Part shown: one piece after another, positions 7,145 through 12,353 of the stretch
Layout of the letters: every line of letters begins with the position of its first letter
Position numbering within the stretch: the first letter of the stretch is position 1
Origin: Zoogloeaceae bacterium
GTDB taxonomy: Bacteria > Pseudomonadota > Gammaproteobacteria > Burkholderiales > Rhodocyclaceae
Direction of reading: 5' to 3'
Length of the DNA stretch: 12,353 nucleotides
Assembly: GCA_031273145.1 (NCBI GenBank)
Contig: JAISSL010000066.1
Coordinates: forward strand, 1 to 12,353
Translations under genes and position numbers: made by a program
The notes under the pieces: generated by a model
Told to the model about the DNA's origin: nothing
The model's database searches: none
Seen by the model: only the letters and a program-made list of their open reading frames with translations

Positions 7145-7822
7145 ATGAACGCAACATCCAGCAAGGGCAAGGTAGCCGCCAAGGCCGTGGCTAAACCTGC
7201 CGCCAGACCCGTGAGTTCCGTGAAGGCCGTGGGCAAGCCGCCCGCAAAATCTGCCGCAAAACCCACAGCAAAGCCGGCCGCGAAGGCGGCGGTTGCAAAG
7301 TCTGTCGTTGTGGCTGACAAGGCGCAGTTGTCGGGCAAGGCAAGCTCTGGCATCAAGATTGATATTGGCATCAAGGAACAGGATCGGGCGAAAATCGCGG
7401 CCGGTCTGGCAAAGGTGCTGGCGGATACGTACAGTCTTTATTTGAAGACCCACAATTTTCACTGGAATGTGGTGGGGCCGATGTTCAACACCTTGCATCT
7501 GATGTTCGAGGCGCAGTATGATGAGCTGGCTCTGGCGGTGGATTTGATTGCCGAACGCATCCGCGCTTTGGGGTATCCTGCGCCCGGTTCCTATAGTGAA
7601 TTTGTCCGCCTGACGGCGATTCCTGAAACGGTTGGCGTACCAACCGCCGGGGAGATGGTGGCCTTGCTGGTGAGCGGACATGAAACGGTTGCCCGTACCG
7701 CTCGCGCGATTTTCCCCGTGGTGGATGCGGCGAGCGATGAGTCGACTGCCGATTTGCTGACCCAGCGGATGCAGGCGCATGAAAAAACCGCCTGGATGTT
7801 GCGGAGTTTGTTGCAGGGTTGA
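7145..7822 (+). CDS. dps: Dps ferritin-like protein with histone-H1-like N-terminal tail
   Basis: Dps proteins form 12-subunit shells that oxidise and store iron with peroxide and often bind the nucleoid. The 225-residue product has the full inter-subunit ferroxidase set: H106 (HNFHWNV), H118, E122, D133 and E137, with the same spacing as E. coli H51, H63, D67, D78 and E82. The ferritin domain covers about residues 78-225. Before it lies a roughly 75-residue tail rich in Lys, Ala and Pro (AAKP-type repeats), with about 12 lysines in the first 60 residues and no acidic residue until D58, likely a DNA-binding extension. This is longer than the short lysine tail of E. coli Dps. AAGGAG at 7131-7136 supports the start. 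It is paired with hemerythrin upstream. Confidence 0.94.
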   Translation: MNATSSKGKVAAKAVAKPAARPVSSVKAVGKPPAKSAAKPTAKPAAKAAVAKSVVVADKAQLSGKASSGIKIDIGIKEQDRAKIAAGLAKVLADTYSLYLKTHNFHWNVVGPMFNTLHLMFEAQYDELALAVDLIAERIRALGYPAPGSYSEFVRLTAIPETVGVPTAGEMVALLVSGHETVARTARAIFPVVDAASDESTADLLTQRMQAHEKTAWMLRSLLQG

Positions 7823-7903
7823 GCCGAATGTTGTAAACAGGAGATGAGGACATCCGTCCGCTTGCCGTTTATCCGCGCAGCATGACCGTTTGTCGTTTTG
7901 CTT

Positions 7904-7931
7904 TTGTTTATCTGGCGACTATGCCCATAAT
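7904..7931 (+). promoter_or_regulatory. Weak promoter candidate for the minor-pilin operon
   Basis: TTGTTT (7904-7909) and CATAAT (7926-7931) are separated by 16 bp, 24 bp before the fimT start, in an AT-richer stretch of the 133-bp gap after dps. The match to a housekeeping promoter is only partial. Confidence 0.25.
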
Positions 7932-7940
7932 GGCAACATA

Positions 7941-7946
7941 AAGGAG
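7941..7946 (+). promoter_or_regulatory. Ribosome-binding site that decides the fimT start
   Basis: AAGGAG lies 9 nt before the ATG at 7956. It supports that start over the in-frame ATG at 7890 and over a GTG at 8073, which would give a normal-length leader but has no such site. Confidence 0.6.
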
Positions 7947-7955
7947 TATCAGGAA

Positions 7956-8585
7956 ATGAACTTTTTTGAGTTTGATTCTTCGCATGAGGTTTGCGGCCTT
8001 GGAGCGGCGCGTAGCGCGGCGGGCTGCTCATGCGCCGGTACTCCTGCCGCGCCTGTGTCGTCTGTATCGCTTGTGTGTTCAAGCGCGCGGGAACGGGGTT
8101 TTACGCTGGTCGAGTTGATGGTGGTCGTGATTATCATCGCGGTACTGGCAGCGTTTGCGGTTCCCTCGTTTCAGGACATGATCCAGCGCGGACAGGCCAC
8201 GAATGCCATGCACGAAGTGCTTGCGAACCTGAAACTGGCAAGAAGCGAGGCAGCCCGGCGGGGGCAGGATGTTTTTCTCGTCAAGAATACCGCAGACAAG
8301 AAGATAGAGGTAAGAGTAGGCAATCCTAATGGCGAGTCGGTACAGGAATCCCAGATTCCGACCAATATCTCGATAAATATGTATGCACCGGCTCTATTAC
8401 CGGACAACGCCTCGCAAATCACATTCAAGCCGCGCGGGAATATCGTGGGGAGTACAGTGAAGATCACTGTCACGCATGACAAAAACCCCAACATCATCAA
8501 GCGTTGCCTGAGGGTAGACTTGGGCGGGATGGTCAAGACCTTCCAGGATGACGAAGCAGACGCAAACAAATGCGGCGACAACTGA
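7956..8585 (+). CDS. fimT: FimT/FimU (GspH-family) minor type IV pilin
   Basis: Minor pilin of the FimT/FimU/GspH family; such proteins help form the initiating tip complex of type IV pili at the inner membrane. The class III prepilin motif is clear: RERG followed by FTLVELMVVVIIIAVLAAFA, with cleavage after G48 and Glu at mature position 5. The mature part is about 161 residues, with the family helix (NAMHEVLANLKLARSEAARRG) and a beta-rich C-terminus containing two Cys (KRCLRVD, NKCGDN) likely to form a disulphide. The DNA-binding GRxR-type motif described for transformation FimT proteins is not evident (GGMVK in that place), which favours a FimU-like role. The leader of 48 residues, with four Cys, is much longer than usual. 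First gene of the operon; pilV follows after 19 bp. Confidence 0.88.
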   Translation: MNFFEFDSSHEVCGLGAARSAAGCSCAGTPAAPVSSVSLVCSSARERGFTLVELMVVVIIIAVLAAFAVPSFQDMIQRGQATNAMHEVLANLKLARSEAARRGQDVFLVKNTADKKIEVRVGNPNGESVQESQIPTNISINMYAPALLPDNASQITFKPRGNIVGSTVKITVTHDKNPNIIKRCLRVDLGGMVKTFQDDEADANKCGDN

Positions 8586-8604
8586 ACATAAACCGGAGAA
8601 CACG

Positions 8605-9216
8605 ATGAAACCGAACCTTGCCTTTTCAGACTGTACGGCCTTGCAGGCGGGCGACGCTTTGGATAGCCGCCGCGAGCGGGGCTTTACCCTCATTGAAGTC
8701 CTGGTTACCGTGTTCATCCTGTGCCTGGGGCTTTTGGGCGTAGGTAGCTTGCAGTATCTTTCCATGAAGTCCAACCAGAGTGCCTTGGCGCGCGCAGTTG
8801 CGACGGAATACGCTTATCAGGTGCTGGATTACATCCGCAGCAAGCCGGGTATGACCATGTGGCCTGGTAATAACCTGAATCCCACAGCCAAGTGTAATGA
8901 ATCGGACTTTTGCAAGCCGCGCACGTTTAAGTTCATTAGCGGCACCCTCGCTAGTGAAGATGGTGGGATAGATGATTTGTTCGAGCAACTGAAAGAGGAT
9001 TTGGGGGAGGAAACCAAGATGTCGGTTTGTCTTTCTAATTCAGCGAATTTGGGCAACACCCAAATCCAAGGTTTAGTGAGCAATTGTTACCTTGATGAGT
9101 TTACCGCAACTTCTCCGCACAAGTACTACGTGGTGACAATACAGGCACCGAATAGAGCCTCTGCCAACTCGACCCCAGAGCCGATTCAGATTGTCGTGGT
9201 AGGAGAAGTGCTATGA
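8605..9216 (+). CDS. pilV: Minor type IV pilin PilV
   Basis: Minor pilin of the PilV/GspI type, which acts with FimU, PilW and PilX in priming pilus assembly. The prepilin site is RRERG followed by FTLIEVLVTVFILCLGLLGV, cleaved after G26, with Glu at mature position 5. The following SLQYLSMKSNQSALARAVATEYAYQVLDYIR region is typical of PilV. The start at 8605 is chosen because GGAG at 8595-8598 precedes it; an upstream in-frame ATG at 8548 lies inside fimT. The 26-residue leader is longer than usual, as in FimT. The mature protein is about 177 residues. Its last codons overlap the pilW start by 4 bp (ATGA), indicating translational coupling. Confidence 0.88.
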   Translation: MKPNLAFSDCTALQAGDALDSRRERGFTLIEVLVTVFILCLGLLGVGSLQYLSMKSNQSALARAVATEYAYQVLDYIRSKPGMTMWPGNNLNPTAKCNESDFCKPRTFKFISGTLASEDGGIDDLFEQLKEDLGEETKMSVCLSNSANLGNTQIQGLVSNCYLDEFTATSPHKYYVVTIQAPNRASANSTPEPIQIVVVGEVL

Positions 9217-10265
9217 AGACGATACACGCAAGCCGGGGCAACTGGCAAGGCGGGTTCACCCTGGTGGAACTCATGGTGGCGCTGGTGATCACCCTGTTTG
9301 TCTTGGCGGGGCTGTTCATGGCCTTCCAGACCAACCGGGAAACCTTCAAGTTCAATGAGAAATTGCTGCGAATTCAGGATAGCGGGCGCTTTGCCCTGGA
9401 ATCCATCGTCCGGGATTTGCGGATGGCGGGAGATGTAGGCTGTATCCGTTCTGCCCTGGATCAGGAAGAGGATTTCGAAGCCTTGGCGGGGAAGGTACAG
9501 GTTGAGTCTGGTGTTGTTTTTAATGGTTTTAGTAGTACTAGTAGTCCTACCCTCAGCGAGAAGCTGGTTCAGGGGCTGGAGTGGGATGACAGCACTAAAA
9601 CATTGGCGATATACGGCATCCCGGTAGAGGGGACTTCAACTACCACCTTATGGTCGGATTGCAATGTATCAAAGGTTGGTGGCGCCCTTAGTGGTGCAGG
9701 CTATCAAGCCTATACCGGATATCGCTCCTATAGGTTTAACACTGTAGCCACTCCCCCTCCCCCTCCTAACATCATCACATCCCCTCTCATCACCAACATA
9801 CTGGTGGGAGATTCCTCAACCAGTGGGGAATCAGAATTGCTGCAAAATGTGGAACGTTTTGTCATTTGCTTTGGTGTAGACCGCGAAACTGCTACAAGCG
9901 GAGAAATGCAAGGCAAGGTCAACCAATGGTATTCCGTCAGTTCTGACGCTATCCCTCCTGTCTTTCCTGTCCGTCCCCTTCCTCTGGATGAGACAGCGAA
10001 GAAAGAGCTGTTACGAAGAACCACTGCTGTGCAGATACAGATGGTGGTTGCCTCTGAGCCGGATGTTGGACGTGGAACTTCGGCACAAGCTCTGTCGTCT
10101 GGTACTGCGCTCGCGGTGAATAAGTACTCTTTTTGCGATGGCACAAAATTCCCACCAAATGACATAACGGATAAAAGGCTACGCAAGCGTTTCAGCGCGA
10201 TCGCCACGCTTCGCAACAAGGTGCCGAACGGCTATGGCCCCAACGGTTGGCTGGAAGCCCAATGA
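9213..10265 (+). CDS. pilW: Minor type IV pilin PilW
   Basis: Largest of the minor pilins (350 residues), PilW/GspJ-like. The leader MKTIHASRGNWQGG (14 residues) precedes FTLVELMVALVITLFVLAGL, with Glu at mature position 5. The family signature DSGRFALESIVRDLRMAGDVGC follows at about residues 56-77. The globular part has a proline run (PPPPPN) around 9750-9770 and a serine-rich stretch coded partly by AGT/ACT triplets near 9531-9545. Composition shifts to lower GC between about 9500 and 10180. The gene starts inside the pilV stop (ATGA overlap), and pilX follows 35 bp after its stop. Confidence 0.9.
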   Translation: MKTIHASRGNWQGGFTLVELMVALVITLFVLAGLFMAFQTNRETFKFNEKLLRIQDSGRFALESIVRDLRMAGDVGCIRSALDQEEDFEALAGKVQVESGVVFNGFSSTSSPTLSEKLVQGLEWDDSTKTLAIYGIPVEGTSTTTLWSDCNVSKVGGALSGAGYQAYTGYRSYRFNTVATPPPPPNIITSPLITNILVGDSSTSGESELLQNVERFVICFGVDRETATSGEMQGKVNQWYSVSSDAIPPVFPVRPLPLDETAKKELLRRTTAVQIQMVVASEPDVGRGTSAQALSSGTALAVNKYSFCDGTKFPPNDITDKRLRKRFSAIATLRNKVPNGYGPNGWLEAQ

Positions 10266-10285
10266 ACCGCGCCCCATGCCTCATC

Positions 10286-10290
10286 AGGAG
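10286..10290 (+). promoter_or_regulatory. Ribosome-binding site for pilX
   Basis: AGGAG ends 10 nt before the ATG at 10301. Alternative in-frame starts are the ATG at 10262, which overlaps the pilW stop as ATGA, and the ATG at 10247. The first could be used by coupling, but it would make the leader 13 residues longer. Confidence 0.5.
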
Positions 10291-10300
10291 AAATGAAATC

Positions 10301-10861
10301 ATGAAAACCCTATCCATCCCCTCACACGCGCCGCAAGGTTTGCCTTCCCGGCAAAAAGGCGCAATCCTGCTGATTGGCATGTCCATCCTCATCGTCGTCA
10401 CCCTGTTTGCGCTGGCGGCTATTCGGGGGATTACGGCGCAGGAGCGCATTGCTGGCGGCTTCTATGACCGGGAAATTTCCTTTGCCGCAGCGGAAACCGC
10501 ATTGCATTACGCAGAGCGTGAATTCATGAGAGGAGGAAGTGATCTAAGAATCACGGAGAAAAACGAGGATCCGGTATGCTCAGGCTGTAGTATTCCAAAT
10601 ACATTCGAGTATTTCAACAGTAAGCAAGGTTACACTGATCTGAGCAGAGGTTTTACTCCACTTCCTGATTCTGATAGGAGTAGATTTCAAACCCAAGACG
10701 TCGGCTCGGTCTCGAATGTAAATCGTCGTCCCATGTATCTGGCGGTGAAACTGGAAGATGGCGGGGATTGCGGCTATGCGGTACGAATCAACGGCATCGG
10801 CTTTGGGCGCAATGAAAATACCATAACGGTGCTGGAAACCATCGTCTGCAAGCCATCCTGA
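10301..10861 (+). CDS. pilX: Minor type IV pilin PilX
   Basis: Minor pilin of the PilX (GspK-like) type, with a PilX N-terminal domain. The cleavage site is RQKG followed by AILLIGMSILIVVTLFALAA. As in the family, Ala rather than Phe follows the Gly and Glu5 is absent, which fits the tip-most position in the priming complex. TAQERIAGGFYDREISFAAAETALHYAE after the helix is typical of PilX. The C-terminal CGYAVRINGIGFG and TVLETIVC segments carry cysteines. The protein has 186 residues from the ATG at 10301. In relatives pilY1 normally follows; here pilE comes next after 61 bp. Confidence 0.88.
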   Translation: MKTLSIPSHAPQGLPSRQKGAILLIGMSILIVVTLFALAAIRGITAQERIAGGFYDREISFAAAETALHYAEREFMRGGSDLRITEKNEDPVCSGCSIPNTFEYFNSKQGYTDLSRGFTPLPDSDRSRFQTQDVGSVSNVNRRPMYLAVKLEDGGDCGYAVRINGIGFGRNENTITVLETIVCKPS

Positions 10862-10922
10862 ACCCCGCTAACCTGCCGGAAACGACCAACCTCATCACAA
10901 CCCGATTTTCAGGAGAAAGAAT

Positions 10923-11327
10923 ATGAACCGCCTACAAAAAGGATTTACGCTGATTGAACTGATGATCGTGGTGGTGATCATTGGCATCTTGGCCGCGATT
11001 GCGATTCCGCAGTATTCGGAACATGTGAAGCGAACCCGCCGCGCCGAGTGCCAAAGCGTACTGATGCACACCGCCGGAATGTTGGAACGCCAATATTCGG
11101 CGACAAACGATTACACAAAACTGACAGATCTTCCGACGAAATGTCCGAGGGATGGCAGTGCGAAATTCTATGACGTTGTACCGACGCGTACTGTTGACAC
11201 ATTTACCCTGACTGCAACCCCCTTCGGTGACCAGAGTGGTGACACAAAATGTAACATTCTGGCACTTGATCATAGGGGAACGAAATATCAAGGTGATGGG
11301 ACGCAACCGAATAACGGGTGCTGGTAG
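10923..11327 (+). CDS. pilE: Type IV pilin PilE (minor pilin)
   Basis: Pilin of 134 residues with a short, normal leader (MNRLQKG) and [20 protein letters not shown], carrying Glu at mature position 5. The sequence continues [20 protein letters not shown] and ends with a Cys near the C-terminus (NNGCW), a likely disulphide end. The pattern fits PilE minor pilins that close the fimU-pilV-pilW-pilX-pilY1-pilE cluster, rather than a major pilin gene standing alone, but a major-pilin role cannot be excluded. AGGAG at 10911-10915 gives good spacing. The strong terminator 42 bp downstream marks the operon end. Confidence 0.88.
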   Translation: MNRLQKGFTLIELMIVVVIIGILAAIAIPQYSEHVKRTRRAECQSVLMHTAGMLERQYSATNDYTKLTDLPTKCPRDGSAKFYDVVPTRTVDTFTLTATPFGDQSGDTKCNILALDHRGTKYQGDGTQPNNGCW

Positions 11328-11369
11328 CCGCATTGCCAAAGCTGAAAACCTGACGCTCTCTTCAAACCC

Positions 11370-11398
11370 ATGCCCGGCACTGCCGGGCATTTTTCTCT
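11370..11398 (+). terminator. Rho-independent terminator of the minor-pilin operon
   Basis: ATGCCCGGC (11370-11378) pairs perfectly with GCCGGGCAT (11382-11390) around an ACT loop, followed by TTTTCTCT. The 9-bp GC-rich stem and U-rich tail make a convincing intrinsic terminator between pilE and hisC. Confidence 0.88.
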
Positions 11399-11427
11399 CT
11401 AATTTTTTCGTTGAGGTCTTAACAATC

Positions 11428-12353
11428 ATGCCGCAAACCCTGCGTTCTCTCCCCTATATTCGCGCCATTTCGCCCTATCTGCCGGGCAAGCCCATTACCC
11501 AACTGGCGCGTGAGCTTGGCTTGCCCATCGAGCGTATCGTCAAACTCGCTTCCAATGAAAATCCGCTGGGCGCAAGTCCCAAGGCAAAAGCGGCGGCGGT
11601 TGAAGCATTGGCTGACGTAGCGCGTTATCCCGATCCTTATGCCTTGACGGCTGCGCTTGCCGCACGGCATGGCGTAACCGAAGGACAAATCGTCCTGGGG
11701 AACGGCTCCAACGATGTGCTGGACATGGTGGCGCGGGTCTATCTGGATAGCGGACGCTCCGCCATCTATTCGCAATATGCGTTTGCGGTCTACCCAATAG
11801 CCACCCTTTCCGTGGGCGGCGAGGGAATTAGCGTCCCCGCCCGCGCCTATGGGCACGATCTGGAAGCCATGCAAGCGGCGATTCGCCCCGATACGTCCGT
11901 ACTCTGGCTTGCCAATCCCAACAATCCGACCGGCACCTTCCTCCCGGCGGAAAGCCTGCGCGCCTTTCTGGCGAAGGTTCCCGAACAGGTCATGGTGGTG
12001 CTGGATGAGGCGTATGGCGAATATCTGGCCCCGGAAGAGGCTTATGACGCAGTGGCCTGGCTTGCCGAATTTCCCAATCTCATCATTTGCCGCACCTTTT
12101 CCAAAATCTACGGACTGGCAGGATTCAGGATTGGCTATGGCATCGCGCAAGCGCCGGTAGCCGAACTCATGAACCGGGTTCGCCATCCTTTCAACTGCAA
12201 CAATCTGGCGCTTGCCGCAGCGGAAGCCGCGCTTTCCGATCGCGCGTTTGTGGAAAAAAGCCATGCCATGAACCGGCAGGGCATGAACGACCTGACCGCT
12301 GAATTTTCGCGCCTGGGACTGGAATATATTGCGTCACGCGGCAATTTCGTGGC
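11428..12353 (+). CDS. hisC: Histidinol-phosphate aminotransferase, 5' part
   Basis: PLP-dependent, fold-type I aminotransferase of histidine synthesis, converting imidazole-acetol phosphate and glutamate to histidinol phosphate and 2-oxoglutarate. The frame is open from the ATG at 11428 to the window end (308 codons), so the C-terminus is missing. Visible motifs are KLASNENPLG (39-48), RYPDPY (66-71), GNGSNDVLD (91-99), NPNNPTG (163-169), DEAYGEY (193-199) and FSKIYGLAGFRIGY with the PLP lysine K226. GAGG at 11413-11416 is a modest ribosome-binding site. The gene is separated from the pilin operon by a terminator and is not next to other his genes in view; some genomes carry a second hisC copy, which cannot be ruled out. 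Confidence 0.94.
   Translation, partial: MPQTLRSLPYIRAISPYLPGKPITQLARELGLPIERIVKLASNENPLGASPKAKAAAVEALADVARYPDPYALTAALAARHGVTEGQIVLGNGSNDVLDMVARVYLDSGRSAIYSQYAFAVYPIATLSVGGEGISVPARAYGHDLEAMQAAIRPDTSVLWLANPNNPTGTFLPAESLRAFLAKVPEQVMVVLDEAYGEYLAPEEAYDAVAWLAEFPNLIICRTFSKIYGLAGFRIGYGIAQAPVAELMNRVRHPFNCNNLALAAAEAALSDRAFVEKSHAMNRQGMNDLTAEFSRLGLEYIASRGNFV

Noticed and set aside
7842..7883. 13-codon mini-ORF after dps (ATG AGG ACA...)
   Set aside because: The purine-rich stretch directly abuts the ATG with no spacing, and nothing indicates a leader peptide.
7911..7931. Sigma-54 promoter before fimT
   Set aside because: The GG and GC dinucleotides near TGGCGACTATGCCC are not 10 bp apart, so the -24/-12 pattern fails.

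Overview
The window looks like chromosomal DNA of a Gram-negative bacterium, most likely a betaproteobacterium. The basis is the large single-chain PurL, a Pseudomonas/beta-type cluster of minor type IV pilins, and intergenic repeats with the exact shape of neisserial dRS3 (ATTCCC-N8-GGGAAT). Genus cannot be decided from the sequence alone. No phage, insertion sequence, tRNA, rRNA or CRISPR array is visible.

Left part (1-2550): a short beta-helix-like protein (7-303), then 387 bp without a gene that is almost entirely repeats: an inverted dRS3-like pair, a 78-bp repeat and a GC-rich hairpin element with terminal inverted repeats. The replication-associated ATPase gene rarA follows (691-2046). 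Just after it lies a second, diverged copy of the 78-bp repeat in the opposite orientation, so rarA sits between inverted copies. On the minus strand, an orphan Phd/YefM antitoxin (2084-2404) reads into this repeat. Its C-terminal tail and stop codon come from repeat DNA, and no toxin gene follows.

Middle (2550-7822): purL, the 1333-residue purine-biosynthesis enzyme FGAM synthase, intact with its glutaminase domain. Next come a single-domain bacteriohemerythrin and a Dps ferritin-like protein with a long Lys/Ala/Pro-rich N-terminal tail. The last two form an oxygen/iron-handling pair separated by another dRS3-like repeat that could act as a terminator.

Right part (7956-12353): a compact minor-pilin operon fimT/fimU-pilV-pilW-pilX-pilE, closed by a strong intrinsic terminator at 11370-11398, then the 5' part of hisC, which runs off the window. 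The pilin products should prime type IV pilus assembly. The tip adhesin gene pilY1, normally between pilX and pilE, is absent. FimT and PilV carry unusually long prepilin leaders.

Most of the window is ordinary housekeeping and pilus DNA. The points most worth a second look are the repeat-bounded rarA, the toxin-less antitoxin with a repeat-derived tail, the pilY1-less pilin cluster with long leaders, the tailed Dps, and the 20-residue Cys-ladder repeat protein at the left edge. I did not find convincing evidence of a wholly new multi-gene system.
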